Assembly (NCBI GenBank): GCA_934796165.1
Contig: CAKVOU010000001.1
Location: 248,001 to 312,000 of the forward strand
Length of the DNA stretch: 64,000 bases
Direction: 5' to 3'
Source of the DNA: an uncultured Eubacteriales bacterium
GTDB lineage: Bacteria > Bacillota > Clostridia > Oscillospirales > CAG-272
Positions 43,200-52,240 of this stretch are shown here, one piece after another (the stretch's first letter is position 1; each line of letters starts with the position of its first letter). Made by a program: the position numbers and the translations under genes. Under the pieces are notes generated by a model. That model was not told where the DNA came from. It worked only from the letters and a program-made list of their open reading frames with translations, and made no database searches.

Positions 43200-44486
43200 A
43201 TGCAATATACCGAAATGAGCCGTAAGCAACTGACTGCGCTGAAAGAAAATCTGACCGAACAATACGAGGCGTTCCGGAAACGGAAACTGTCTCTCGATCT
43301 GTCGCGCGGGAAACCGGGTAGTGTGCAGCTTGACCTTTTGCAGGGCATGCTGTCCTGCATCTCCACCTCCGCCGACTGCCAGGGGGCAGATGGCTTCGAT
43401 TACCGTAACTACGGACTTCTGGAGGGCATTCCGGAAGCCAAGAAGATGTTCTCCGAACTGCTTGAGATTCCCGAAAAGAACCTCATCATCGGCGGAAACT
43501 CTTCGCTCAACCTTATGTACGATACGGTGGCGCGCGCAATGCTGTACGGCGTTGTGGGCAGCGACCGCCCGTGGTGCCGGGAGGAAAAGATCCGTTTCCT
43601 CTGTCCCGCGCCGGGGTACGACCGCCACTTTGCCATCTGTGAATCGCTCGGTATTGAGATGCTGACCGTTCATATGACCCCGACAGGACCCGATATGGAC
43701 GAGGTGGAGCGTCTTGCCGCCGCTGACTCGTCGGTCAAGGGTATCTGGTGCTGCCCCAAGTATTCCAATCCCGACGGCATTACCTATTCCGACGAAACGG
43801 TACGCCGCCTCGCCGTTATGAAGACCGCCGCGAAGGATTTCCGCATTTTCTGGGACAACGCCTATGCAGTGCACGACCTGTATCCCGACCGCCGCGACAC
43901 GCTTCTGAACATCTTTGACGTGGCAAAGGGGGCGGGAACACTCGACCGGATCTTCTACTTTGCGTCCACCTCCAAGATTTCGTTCCCCGGTTCCGGTGTT
44001 GCGATCATGGCAATGTCGGATGATAATCTGGCACAGATCAAGCCGATCATGGGCGTTCAGACCATCGGCTTCGATAAGATCAACCAGATCCGCCACGTGC
44101 GGTATTTCGGCTCGGCATCGAACATCCGCAGTCATATGGTGGTGCTTGCAGATCTCATCCGCCCGAAATTCCGCATCGTGCTTGACACGATGGAGCGGGA
44201 CCTCGGCGGAACGGGCATCGCGCACTGGACCGACCCGAACGGCGGCTATTTTATCAGCCTTTACGTCATGCCCGGTTGCGCGAAGCGGACCTTTGCTCTG
44301 GCGCAGCAAGCCGGTGTGAAGTTAACGCAGGTCGGCGCTACATACCCCTACGGAAAGGACCCGGAGGACAGCAATATCCGCATTGCTCCGACATATCCCT
44401 CAACCGAGGACCTTATGGCGGCGATGGATGTCCTGACGGTCTGTGTCCGGCTTGCGGTACTTGAAAAATTGCTCGGCGATAATTGA
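43200..44486 (+). CDS. Aspartate-type aminotransferase, class I/II (PF12897-like)
   Basis: A 428-residue PLP enzyme. LSRGKPGSVQLDL and GGNSSLNLMYDT are typical of the divergent aspartate aminotransferase group known from Corynebacterium and annotated as PF12897. WCCPKYSNPDGITY and FWDNAYAVHDL hold the Asp that pairs with the pyridine nitrogen; ASTSKISFPGSG carries the Schiff-base Lys. The likely reaction is aspartate and 2-oxoglutarate to oxaloacetate and glutamate. Following asnS, it suggests a shared aspartate/asparagine theme. ATG 43200 has GAGG seven bases upstream. Confidence 0.87.
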   Translation: MQYTEMSRKQLTALKENLTEQYEAFRKRKLSLDLSRGKPGSVQLDLLQGMLSCISTSADCQGADGFDYRNYGLLEGIPEAKKMFSELLEIPEKNLIIGGNSSLNLMYDTVARAMLYGVVGSDRPWCREEKIRFLCPAPGYDRHFAICESLGIEMLTVHMTPTGPDMDEVERLAAADSSVKGIWCCPKYSNPDGITYSDETVRRLAVMKTAAKDFRIFWDNAYAVHDLYPDRRDTLLNIFDVAKGAGTLDRIFYFASTSKISFPGSGVAIMAMSDDNLAQIKPIMGVQTIGFDKINQIRHVRYFGSASNIRSHMVVLADLIRPKFRIVLDTMERDLGGTGIAHWTDPNGGYFISLYVMPGCAKRTFALAQQAGVKLTQVGATYPYGKDPEDSNIRIAPTYPSTEDLMAAMDVLTVCVRLAVLEKLLGDN

Positions 44487-44503
44487 CATCTGATAAAAAA
44501 TCC

Positions 44504-44530
44504 GAGAGGGCGGGGATTCCCGCCTTTCTC
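44504..44530 (+). terminator. Weak terminator-like hairpin after the aminotransferase
   Basis: GGCGGG (44509-44514) pairs with CCCGCC (44519-44524) around GATT, followed by TTTCTC. Read-through into the next gene is likely. Confidence 0.45.
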
Positions 44531-44571
44531 TGTGCCGCGGAAGGATTACCTGACGGCAGAAAGGAATGAAT

Positions 44572-45330
44572 ATGGATGCTGAGTTGCTGACGACGTTCGG
44601 AGTGGTGTTTTTAACGGTATTCATTGCGGAAATGGGCGACAAGACCCAGCTTCTGATGGTTGCCATGGCGAAAAAATACCGCATCCGCGATATCGTGATC
44701 GGTGTCGGACTTTCGATCATTGTGCTCAATCTGGTTGCAGTCGCGCTCGGCTCCCTGATCGGAGATCTGCTTCCGACCATGATGATCAATCTGGCGGCAG
44801 GTTTTGCGTTCTTTTACTTTGCCACCTCCGCGCTTCTGACAGACTCGGAGGAGGAAACGGTCAGGAGCGGCGGCAGATTCGGTGCAATCGCCTCCACCTT
44901 CGGAATCTTCTTTCTCGGAGAGTTGGGAGATAAGACACAGCTGACCGCGCTTGCCCTGTCTGCGGAACAGTCGGCGGGGAAATTCTCCTTCCCGAACGCC
45001 CTCATGGTGTTCCTCGGTGCAACGCTTGCGCTTTATGCCGCCGATGCAATCGGACTTGTCGTCGGATATTTCCTCGGCAAGAGTATCCCGAACTGGGTGT
45101 TCGGATGGCTGTCCTACGTTCTGTTCGCCGCGTTCGGCGTGATGAAGCTGCTTGACGGCTTCGCCGAGCTGTTCGCGGGCAAATACCTGAATGTCGCAAA
45201 CCCGTTGCTCTGGGAAATCATTTGTACAGTCATACTTTCTCTGATTTTTGTGATGATATCCCTGACGCTGAAATTCCGGCAGATGTCCGGGGCGAAGACG
45301 TCTGCCGGGGACGGGGAAACGCATGAATAA
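44572..45330 (+). CDS. TMEM165/GDT1 family cation transporter
   Basis: A 252-residue membrane protein with six to seven helices in two homologous halves. Each half carries the signature E-x-G-D-K-T: EMGDKTQL near residue 20 and ELGDKTQL near 115. The family exports Mn2+ or exchanges Ca2+/Mn2+ for protons. A yybP-type manganese riboswitch would be expected in some relatives, but the 85-bp gap upstream is too short for one. ATG 44572 is preferred because AAAGGA lies six bases before it. It overlaps the radical SAM gene by 8 bp. Confidence 0.88.
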   Translation: MDAELLTTFGVVFLTVFIAEMGDKTQLLMVAMAKKYRIRDIVIGVGLSIIVLNLVAVALGSLIGDLLPTMMINLAAGFAFFYFATSALLTDSEEETVRSGGRFGAIASTFGIFFLGELGDKTQLTALALSAEQSAGKFSFPNALMVFLGATLALYAADAIGLVVGYFLGKSIPNWVFGWLSYVLFAAFGVMKLLDGFAELFAGKYLNVANPLLWEIICTVILSLIFVMISLTLKFRQMSGAKTSAGDGETHE

Positions 45331-46300
45331 GCGCAGCCGACAGACACAGCGGGCAGCCAACCCTTACCCGAACAGTGACTCGAACAAACGCTATTACACC
45401 TACGATTACTGGCTGAAGAAGACCTTTGGCGGCAAGTGCGCCCGCATTCCGCTGGACGCGGGCTTCACCTGTCCGAACATCGACGGGCGCTGTTCCGTTG
45501 GCGGCTGTATCTACTGCTCCCCGCGCGGGAGCGGGGACTTCGCAGGGGACGCCGCCCTGCCGATTGCCGTACAGTACGAACGGGAACGCCGGAGACTGTC
45601 CGCCAAATGGAGCACCGAACGCACCATTCCGTATTTTCAGGCGCACACGAACACGTATGCGCCCCTTTCCGTATTGCAGGAGAAATTCGACGAAGCGCTC
45701 CGTTTTGACGGGGCGGTGGGACTTGCCGTTGCCACGCGTGCCGACTGTCTGCCGGACGATATCGTCCGCTATCTCGGCGGGCTTGCGGACAAGACGGTGC
45801 TGTGCGTGGAGCTGGGACTTCAGACCGCATCCGACCGGACGGCGGCGCTTATCAACCGGGGACACACGTTCGCGGATTTTTGCGACGGATACCGGAAACT
45901 GCGCGATATATCGGACAAAATACAGATCTGTGTACACATAATTTTCGGTCTGCCGGGAGAAACAGTGGCAGATATGCTGGATACGGTGCGGGCGGTCGCC
46001 GCGCTGAAACCGGATCAGATCAAGATTCATCTGCTTCACGTGCTCCGCGGAACAGAGCTCGCGGGAATGTACCTGCGCGGCGAGTACCGTCCGATGGAAC
46101 GGGAAAATTACATCCGCACGGTGGGGGAAGCGCTGACGCTTCTGCCGCCGGACACCGTTATCTGTCGCCTGACCGGGGACGGTAAGGGAAGCGACCTTCT
46201 GGCACCTGACTGGAGCCGGGACAAGCGGTCCGTCCTCAACGACATTGACAAGTGGCTGTACACGCAAGATGTGTGGCAGGGGAAAAATTACGACGGTTGA
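45323..46300 (+). CDS. TIGR01212 family radical SAM protein
   Basis: A 325-residue radical SAM enzyme of the YhcC/YtqA group. The cluster motif is in CPNIDGRCSVGGCIYC: Cys62 and Cys65 with Cys50 are the likely 4Fe-4S ligands and Cys57 is extra. HTNTYAPLSVLQEKFDEAL, VATRADCLPDD and HIIFGLPGET follow as in the family. The reaction is unknown; a tRNA or small-molecule role has been proposed for the group. Its ATG overlaps the end of the transporter gene, so the two are coupled. Confidence 0.88.
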   Translation: MNKRSRQTQRAANPYPNSDSNKRYYTYDYWLKKTFGGKCARIPLDAGFTCPNIDGRCSVGGCIYCSPRGSGDFAGDAALPIAVQYERERRRLSAKWSTERTIPYFQAHTNTYAPLSVLQEKFDEALRFDGAVGLAVATRADCLPDDIVRYLGGLADKTVLCVELGLQTASDRTAALINRGHTFADFCDGYRKLRDISDKIQICVHIIFGLPGETVADMLDTVRAVAALKPDQIKIHLLHVLRGTELAGMYLRGEYRPMERENYIRTVGEALTLLPPDTVICRLTGDGKGSDLLAPDWSRDKRSVLNDIDKWLYTQDVWQGKNYDG

Positions 46301-46407
46301 AACAGGGTCCCGCAAAGAAGCGTTTTGGGCTGTACACGCGACGTATGGTACGGAAAAAGCTACGGCGACTGATACAAGCTCTCCGTGAAAAAACTTTTCC
46401 GGAAATC

Positions 46408-46436
46408 TTGCATCGCTGTCGGCACTATGCTATAAT
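46408..46436 (+). promoter_or_regulatory. Promoter of the DUF1385 gene
   Basis: TTGCAT at 46408-46413, a 17-bp spacer and TATAAT at 46431-46436 with extended TGC. The leader is about 135 nt. Confidence 0.78.
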
Positions 46437-46577
46437 ATAATAGAATGTGTTGTGCGACCGGGAAAACGCGGCGGAGAGCTTTCGCCATGCGTCGTACCGT
46501 GTCTTTCGGGTGCTGTGTGCCGTGTGTGGCGCTGAACCGGGCACCTGTCGTGCGACAGAGAGGATTGGAGAAAATCA

Positions 46578-47954
46578 TTGAGTAAAAAAGAAGAAGCAAA
46601 GTCGATCCGCAAGACCTCTATCGGCGGGCAGGCTTTGATGGAAGGTATTATGATGCGCGGCCCCGAAAAGACCGCCATGGCGGTCCGCACACCGAACGGG
46701 GACATTGTTCTCGAGGATTGGGAAAATCATGTCGCAAAGCGTCCGCGGATCGCAAAGGTTCCCGTCATCCGCGGGGTGGTCGGATTTGTTGATTCCATGA
46801 TCACCGGCTACCGGTGCCTCATGCGTTCAGCGGAAATCACGGCACTAGAGGACGTTCTGGAGCCGGATGAAACCAAAGAGGAAGAGGACGGGAAGCACAT
46901 AACTCTGATTGAGGGCAACGGACCGGTTCCCGGTTATATGCTGTCTGATCTGAAGGAAAAGGAAGACAAGGCGGAACAAAGGGAAGAGAATTCCTTCGCC
47001 GACGTGCAGACCGCCTCCGGGCAGACGGTATCCGATGCGGAAGAAACCGACTCTTCGGCTGGTGCCGTGGTCGACGAACCGGTTCCCGAAGGGGAATCGA
47101 CCGGGGATAAAACCGGGGAAAAAGACAAAAATAAAAAGGGCGGCGAAGAGGACGACAAGCTCTCCAAGGGAACATGGAACGCGATGATGGGCGTAAGTAT
47201 CGTGCTGGCGCTCGCGCTTTGCGTGACGTTTTTCGTGATCCTTCCGTCGTTTCTGTATATTCTTTTCAGCGGTCTGATGTTAAAGGCAAACCCGGAAAAC
47301 GTGCTGTTTCTTCCCGATATTGCCAACGTCGGAAAGTGGTCGTGGAGGGCGGTTGCGGGGATCTTCGGGGCTGAATATACTACGGTCGACCCCACGGTGC
47401 TGAGTGCGGGTACGCTCGCGCTCCGTTCGCTCATCAAGTCCGCGTTTGAAGGCGTGCTCAAGATTCTGCTCCTCGTCGGGTACATGGCGGCAATCTCCCT
47501 CATGAAGGACATCCGCCGTACCTTCATGTATCACGGCGCGGAACACAAGACCATCTTCTGCTATGAAAAGGGACTGGATCTCACGGTGGAGAACGTCCGT
47601 CTTCAGAGACGCTTCCATCCCCGTTGCGGAACCTCGTTCCTCATCCTGATGCTGTTGGTCAGCGTATTTGTCACCTTCTTCATTGACCCGCTATGTGTCC
47701 TCATCTTCGGGAACGTTCCAGCGCTTGCCATCCGGATTATCGTGAAGATCTGCCTCATCCCGCTCATCATGGGACTTGGTTACGAGCTTCTAAAATTCGC
47801 GGGCAGGCACGACAATCTTCTGACTAAGATCATCTCCGCGCCCGGCGTGGCGCTTCAGCATATCACAGTCTTTGAACCGACCGACGATATGATCGAGTGT
47901 GCGATCGCCGCCGTCAGAAAGGTGATTCCGCCGGACGGAAGCGACCGTTGGTAA
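46578..47954 (+). CDS. DUF1385 family membrane protein (YqhQ-like)
   Basis: A 458-residue membrane protein. The conserved start KTSIGGQALMEGIMMRGPEK and the core YHGAEHKTIFCYEKG, with RFHPRCGTSF just after, define DUF1385; the His and Cys residues suggest a metal site. Four or five helices lie in residues 205-400. Between residues about 95 and 205 an acidic, Glu/Asp/Lys-rich insertion (NGPVPGYMLSD, then many ETD/EGE stretches) separates the first helix hairpin from the rest; it is longer than I recall in Bacillus YqhQ. The start is TTG with GGAG upstream. Function is unknown. Confidence 0.85.
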   Translation: MSKKEEAKSIRKTSIGGQALMEGIMMRGPEKTAMAVRTPNGDIVLEDWENHVAKRPRIAKVPVIRGVVGFVDSMITGYRCLMRSAEITALEDVLEPDETKEEEDGKHITLIEGNGPVPGYMLSDLKEKEDKAEQREENSFADVQTASGQTVSDAEETDSSAGAVVDEPVPEGESTGDKTGEKDKNKKGGEEDDKLSKGTWNAMMGVSIVLALALCVTFFVILPSFLYILFSGLMLKANPENVLFLPDIANVGKWSWRAVAGIFGAEYTTVDPTVLSAGTLALRSLIKSAFEGVLKILLLVGYMAAISLMKDIRRTFMYHGAEHKTIFCYEKGLDLTVENVRLQRRFHPRCGTSFLILMLLVSVFVTFFIDPLCVLIFGNVPALAIRIIVKICLIPLIMGLGYELLKFAGRHDNLLTKIISAPGVALQHITVFEPTDDMIECAIAAVRKVIPPDGSDRW

Positions 47955-47988
47955 CCCAATTCAGAAACGCTTAAGCGGAAAGGCAGTA

Positions 47989-48717
47989 ATGAATATGAGA
48001 ATCATTGAATGTGCGAACTATGAAGAAATGTCGGACGCGGCAACAAAGATCGTCGCGGAACTGATCAAGAAAAAGCCCGACTGCGTGCTCGGTCTTGCGA
48101 CCGGTTCCACGCCGGAGGGACTTTATGCAAACTTAGTGAAGGGATATGAGAGCGGCGAGTTCGATTTCTCCCGCGTCCGTTCGGTCAATCTGGACGAATA
48201 CTATCCCATCTCTCCCGACAACGACCAGAGCTACCGTTACTTCATGAACAAGCATCTGTTCGATCATGTGAACATTGACAAGAAGAATACGCACGTGCCG
48301 GACGGCTCTGCGGCGGACCCCGAACAGGCTTGCCGCGATTACGAAGAGATCATCGCGTCTCTTCCGCAGGTGGACATCCAGATCCTCGGCATCGGGCAGA
48401 ACGGGCACATCGCGTTCAATGAGCCGGCGGAGGAACTGATCTCCGTCACGCACAAGACCGCCTTGACCGAAAATACCATCAAGGCGAACGCCCGGTTTTT
48501 TGCATCCCCCGAGGAGGTTCCGACGCATGCCCTGACCATGGGAATCGGCTCCATCATGAAGGCGAAGAAGATCATCATCATGGCAAACGGCGCAGCCAAG
48601 CGCGACGCGATTGCCAAGCTGCTCTCCGGCAACCTGACGACCGCCTGCCCGGCGTCCATGCTCAATCTGCATCCCGACGTGGTCGTTATCTGCGACCGCG
48701 CGGCACTCGGTAAATGA
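47989..48717 (+). CDS. nagB: Glucosamine-6-phosphate deaminase
   Basis: A 242-residue enzyme that turns glucosamine-6-phosphate into fructose-6-phosphate and ammonia. LGLATGSTPEGLY is the phosphate loop; NLDEYYPI carries the general-base Asp; GIGQNGHIAFNEP and the THALTMGIGSI segment complete the site. The length is that of the monomeric, non-allosteric Firmicute type. It follows the DUF1385 gene by 34 bp and overlaps the next gene by four bases (ATGA). Confidence 0.95.
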   Translation: MNMRIIECANYEEMSDAATKIVAELIKKKPDCVLGLATGSTPEGLYANLVKGYESGEFDFSRVRSVNLDEYYPISPDNDQSYRYFMNKHLFDHVNIDKKNTHVPDGSAADPEQACRDYEEIIASLPQVDIQILGIGQNGHIAFNEPAEELISVTHKTALTENTIKANARFFASPEEVPTHALTMGIGSIMKAKKIIIMANGAAKRDAIAKLLSGNLTTACPASMLNLHPDVVVICDRAALGK

Positions 48718-49268
48718 GTATGTACGAAGAACTGACAAAGGCGGCGGAGGCGGCGACCCGCGAACTGCTTTCGGTAAGCGGGATCGGCAAGGGAGATATT
48801 CTCGTTGTCGGGTGTTCCTCCTCGGAAGTCACGGGCGGTGTAATCGGTCACGCGTCAAATCTGGAAGCCGCGGAAGCGGTTTTTGCGGGGATTTATCCGG
48901 TATTGCGGGAGCAGGGGATCTACCTTGCCGCGCAGTGCTGCGAGCATCTCAACCGCGCGCTCATCATCGAGCGGGAATGCGCAAAAAAATACGGCTACGA
49001 CCCGGTCTGCGTCAAGCCCCAGCCAAAGGCGGGCGGCAGCTTTGCCACGACCGCATGGGAAGCGTTTGCCGACCCGGTTGCCGTAGAGCATATCCGCGCC
49101 AAGGCGGGCATGGACATCGGCGGAACGTTGATCGGAATGCACCTCTGTGACGTGGCAGTCCCGGTCCGCCTCTCCGTCCGGAACATCGGTTCCGCGATTC
49201 TGCTCGCGGCAAGGACCCGCCCGAAATACATCGGCGGCGCACGGGCAGTTTATCCCGAAAATATCTGA
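48714..49268 (+). CDS. UPF0340 family protein (TIGR01440, YwlG-like)
   Basis: A 184-residue soluble protein of a conserved Firmicute family. GDILVVGCSSSEVTGG near residue 30, QCCEHLNRALIIERE near 75, and the KAGGSFATTAW and AGMDIGGTLIGMHL motifs are all present. The function is unknown, though the fold resembles sugar-phosphate-binding proteins. The four-base overlap with nagB suggests an amino-sugar connection, which is inference. Confidence 0.9.
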   Translation: MSMYEELTKAAEAATRELLSVSGIGKGDILVVGCSSSEVTGGVIGHASNLEAAEAVFAGIYPVLREQGIYLAAQCCEHLNRALIIERECAKKYGYDPVCVKPQPKAGGSFATTAWEAFADPVAVEHIRAKAGMDIGGTLIGMHLCDVAVPVRLSVRNIGSAILLAARTRPKYIGGARAVYPENI

Positions 49269-49335
49269 AAAAACGCCCGGCGGAACACCTCTTTCCGTCG
49301 GGCATGGATTTTTTGTGCCTCTCAGGAGTATCGCT

Positions 49336-50061
49336 ATGAAAAAGACATATTTTGAGATTGGAAAGACCCCCGCCGTTCTGTACGGCGGGGAAGCCGACCG
49401 TGTTTTTCTTTATGTACACGGTCTGTGCGGCAACAAAGAGGAAGCAGAGCGGTTTGCGGAGATTGCCTGCCCGCTCGGCTGGCAGGTGCTCGGCATTGAT
49501 CTGCCGGAACATGGCGGCAGACAGGACGGGGTACGTCTGGTCCCGTGGGAGGTGCTTCCGGAATTGCGGGAAGTGCTCGCTTTCCTTCGGACACGTTATG
49601 AAACCATCGGCATCCGAGCAAACAGCATCGGGGCATATTTCTCTCTGCTCGCCTGCGGGGAAGAAACCGCCGCAGGCACGGCGTTGCCCCTCGGAAAATG
49701 TCTGCTTGTCTCGCCGCTGCTTGATATGGAAGGGATGATCGGACGGATGTGCCGGATTGCGGGTGTGACGGAAAAAGAACTGTGCGAAAGAGAAACCGTT
49801 GTGACTTCCTTCGGCGCAACGCTGTCGTACAGGTATTTTTGCTACGCGCGGAATCACACTGTCCGTGCGGTTTGTCCCGCGACGGAGATCCTGTATGCCG
49901 CGGGGGACGAACAGATCCCGAGGAAGGAGATCGACCGTTTTGTGCGGGAGAATCCATCCTCCTGCCGACTGACTGTTACGGAGCGGGGAGAGCATTGGTT
50001 CCACACGGATGAGGAGCTTGCCATACTCGAAAGATGGGAGACTGCTTGCATTTCCGGTTAA
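49336..50061 (+). CDS. Alpha/beta hydrolase
   Basis: A 241-residue serine hydrolase-like protein. VHGLCGNKEE is the oxyanion loop, RANSIGAYFS holds the nucleophile Ser in an N-S-I-G form, and AAGDEQI and RGEHWFH give the Asp and His. No signal peptide is visible. The substrate is unknown. ATG 49336 has AGGAG eight bases upstream; a longer opening has no support. It lies 67 bp after the UPF0340 gene, which ends with a short weak hairpin (near 49271-49300). Confidence 0.85.
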   Translation: MKKTYFEIGKTPAVLYGGEADRVFLYVHGLCGNKEEAERFAEIACPLGWQVLGIDLPEHGGRQDGVRLVPWEVLPELREVLAFLRTRYETIGIRANSIGAYFSLLACGEETAAGTALPLGKCLLVSPLLDMEGMIGRMCRIAGVTEKELCERETVVTSFGATLSYRYFCYARNHTVRAVCPATEILYAAGDEQIPRKEIDRFVRENPSSCRLTVTERGEHWFHTDEELAILERWETACISG

Positions 50062-50218
50062 ATTGTGATTCCCGCTCAAAACCGGAACTCTCCTTCCCGG
50101 ATGCTGTCGCCGCGGGTTTCCCTTGCGCATGAAGAGCCGGGCTGTTGCGGGGCATATCTCCGACAAAAGCTTTTTCGGAGCTACCCGTTCAGCGGGTGGG
50201 ATTTCCTGTATACCGCTA

Positions 50219-50258
50219 AAAACCGCCTGCACCCCGTTTTCGGGATACAGGCGGTTTT
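50219..50258. terminator. Bidirectional terminator between the hydrolase and glyA
   Basis: AAAACCGCCTG pairs with CAGGCGGTTTT, with an inner CCCG/CGGG pair. Confidence 0.88.
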
Positions 50259-50281
50259 ATCATACATTTTTGCGTTTTGTG

Positions 50282-51535
50282 TCAGTTTTCCGGGTAAAGC
50301 GGGAAGCGGCGGCAAAGCTCCGCGACCTCCGCACGCACGGTGTCGGCACTTCCCTCAAAGTCGGTGGCGACCAGCTTGAACCAGTGCGCAATCTGCTTCA
50401 TTTCCGCTTCGCCGAAGCCGCGCGTGGTGACGGCGGGGGTACCGACCCGGACGCCGGAGGTGACAAACGGCTTTTCGGGGTCGTTCGGGATGGCGTTCTT
50501 GTTGACGGTGATGTGTACCTCGTCGAGCCGCTTTTCAAACTCTTTTCCCGTGATCTTCATGGGGCGGAGATCGACCAGCATAAGATGATTGTCCGTGCCG
50601 CCGGTGACCAGATCAAAGCCTTCTTCCAAGAGGGCTTCGGCAAGCACCTTTGCGTTTTTCACGATTCTGTGCTGGTATTCTTTGAATTCCGGTTTCAGTG
50701 CTTCGCCGAAGCAGACTGCCTTTGCCGCGATGATGTGCATGAGGGGACCACCCTGAATGCCGGGGAAGATTGCTTTGTTGATCGCCTTTGCGATCTCTTC
50801 GTTGTTGGTCAGGATCAGACCGCCGCGCGGACCGCGGAGAGTCTTGTGGGTCGTGGTCGTCACGACATCGGCATAAGGGACCGGGGAAGGGTGATCGCCC
50901 GCGGCGACAAGTCCCGCGATGTGTGCCATATCCACCATAAAGAGTGCACCGTTTCTGTGGGCAATGTCGGAAAGCCGCTCGAAGTCAATGATACGCGGGT
51001 ATGCGGACGCGCCGGCGACCAACAGTTTCGGTTTGACTTCCTTGACCTGTTCTTCGATCTTATCGTAGTTCAGCCGTTCGGTCTCGGAATCAAGGCCGTA
51101 GGGAACAAAGTGATAATACTTACCGGAAAGGTTGACGGGGCTTCCGTGGGTCAGGTGTCCGCCGTCGGCAAGGCTCATGCCCATGACCGTATCACCGGGG
51201 GTGAGCAGGGCAAAGTATACGGCGGTGTTTGCCTGGGAGCCGGAATGGGGCTGCACGTTTGCAAACTTTGCGCCGAACAGCTTCTTTGCGCGCTCAATGG
51301 CGAGATCCTCGGCAACGTCCACGCACTGGCAACCGCCGTAGTAACGCTTCCCGGAATATCCCTCGGCGTACTTGTTGGTCAGAATGCTGCCCTGTGCAAT
51401 CAGCACCGGCTCGGATACGACATTCTCGGAGGCGATCAGTTCGATCCCATCCTGTTCCCTCTGAAGTTCGGCTTCAATCGCCTCCGCGACCTCGGGGTCG
51501 GATGCAGCCAAGCGGCGGTAGAGTTCTTGAATCAT
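50282..51535 (-). CDS. glyA: Serine hydroxymethyltransferase
   Basis: A 417-residue PLP enzyme interconverting serine and glycine with tetrahydrofolate, the main one-carbon source. IELIASENVVSEPVL, the YAEGYSGKRYYGGC substrate loop, VDMAHIAGLVAAG and TTTTHKTLRGPRGG with the Schiff-base Lys are all intact. AAGGAGAA precedes the ATG. It is a single gene. Confidence 0.97.
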   Translation of the reverse strand: MIQELYRRLAASDPEVAEAIEAELQREQDGIELIASENVVSEPVLIAQGSILTNKYAEGYSGKRYYGGCQCVDVAEDLAIERAKKLFGAKFANVQPHSGSQANTAVYFALLTPGDTVMGMSLADGGHLTHGSPVNLSGKYYHFVPYGLDSETERLNYDKIEEQVKEVKPKLLVAGASAYPRIIDFERLSDIAHRNGALFMVDMAHIAGLVAAGDHPSPVPYADVVTTTTHKTLRGPRGGLILTNNEEIAKAINKAIFPGIQGGPLMHIIAAKAVCFGEALKPEFKEYQHRIVKNAKVLAEALLEEGFDLVTGGTDNHLMLVDLRPMKITGKEFEKRLDEVHITVNKNAIPNDPEKPFVTSGVRVGTPAVTTRGFGEAEMKQIAHWFKLVATDFEGSADTVRAEVAELCRRFPLYPEN

Positions 51536-51571
51536 GGGGATTCTCCTTTCGACGGTTCATTCGATATTTTT

Positions 51572-51600
51572 ATTATATCGGATTCCGGAATAAATTGCAA
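51572..51600 (-). promoter_or_regulatory. glyA promoter
   Basis: On the minus strand TTGCAA (51600-51595), a 17-bp spacer and TATAAT (51577-51572). No glycine riboswitch was seen. Confidence 0.8.
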
Positions 51601-51655
51601 GATGTTATTTTACCGAAAAACGTATGACCCGGGGAAAGAAATTTTATGAATCTCA

Positions 51656-51685
51656 TTGACAACTTCTCAATAATTATGCTATAAT
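51656..51685 (+). promoter_or_regulatory. Promoter of the methylglyoxal synthase-like gene
   Basis: TTGACA at 51656-51661, an 18-bp spacer and TATAAT at 51680-51685 with extended TGC. Confidence 0.85.
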
Positions 51686-51743
51686 ATATCCCATGTAAGA
51701 GAGTGTGGATATCCGCCGATGTATCTGCATAAGGAGGGAACCG

Positions 51744-52181
51744 ATGGAAATTGCTATCATCGCACATGATACCAAAAAAGAACTGATGACCCAGTTCTGT
51801 ATTGCCTATTGCGGTATTTTAAGCAAGCACAAGCTGTGCGCGACCAGTATCACGGCGAAGTATATCAGCGAAGCCACGGGACTTGAGATCGAAAAGCTCC
51901 TGACCGGCGGACAGGGCGGGGAACAGCAGATTACCTCGCGCGTCAACTACAACGAGATCGACGTTTTGCTCTGCTTCCGGGATACGAGACCGGATGCACG
52001 GTACAATGAGGCTGAATACGAGTTGCTCCGTGCCTGCGACCAGAACAACATTCCAGTCGCTACCAACATTGCTACGGCAGAGGTTATTGTAACTGCTCTC
52101 GACCGCGGCGACCTCGACTGGCGTGAGATCGTCAATCCGAGATCGGAATATAACCGCCGCAAGCACGGCTGGCCTGTATAA
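51744..52181 (+). CDS. Methylglyoxal synthase-like protein with altered active site
   Basis: A 145-residue protein of the MGS-like domain. Sequence over its whole length fits methylglyoxal synthase: AHDTKKELM at 7-15, CGILSKHKLCAT, EATGLEIEK and VATNIATAEVIV. Compared with the E. coli enzyme as I remember it, His8 and Asp9 are kept, but the catalytic Asp71 is Glu60 (GGEQQ), His98 is Tyr87, Asp101 is Ala90, and the TGTTG phosphate loop reads TSITA. It may thus lack normal activity or use another ligand. AAGGAGGG precedes ATG 51744. It is a single gene just before the thrS T-box. Confidence 0.75.
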   Translation: MEIAIIAHDTKKELMTQFCIAYCGILSKHKLCATSITAKYISEATGLEIEKLLTGGQGGEQQITSRVNYNEIDVLLCFRDTRPDARYNEAEYELLRACDQNNIPVATNIATAEVIVTALDRGDLDWREIVNPRSEYNRRKHGWPV

Positions 52182-52205
52182 CCGAAAGAAATTTGTAAAA
52201 AGGGC

Positions 52206-52234
52206 TTGACAAAGGAGCGCGCGTGCGCTACAAT
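52206..52234 (+). promoter_or_regulatory. thrS promoter
   Basis: TTGACA at 52206-52211, a 17-bp spacer and TACAAT at 52229-52234. Confidence 0.82.
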
Positions 52235-52240
52235 GTGGGC

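Noticed and set aside
44487..44571. Possible yybP-ykoY manganese riboswitch before the GDT1-type transporter
   Set aside because: The gap is only 85 bp and holds just a small hairpin; the conserved riboswitch core is absent.
50123..51649. A 508-codon plus-strand frame
   Set aside because: It is antisense to glyA, whose motifs are complete, and crosses two terminators and the glyA promoter.
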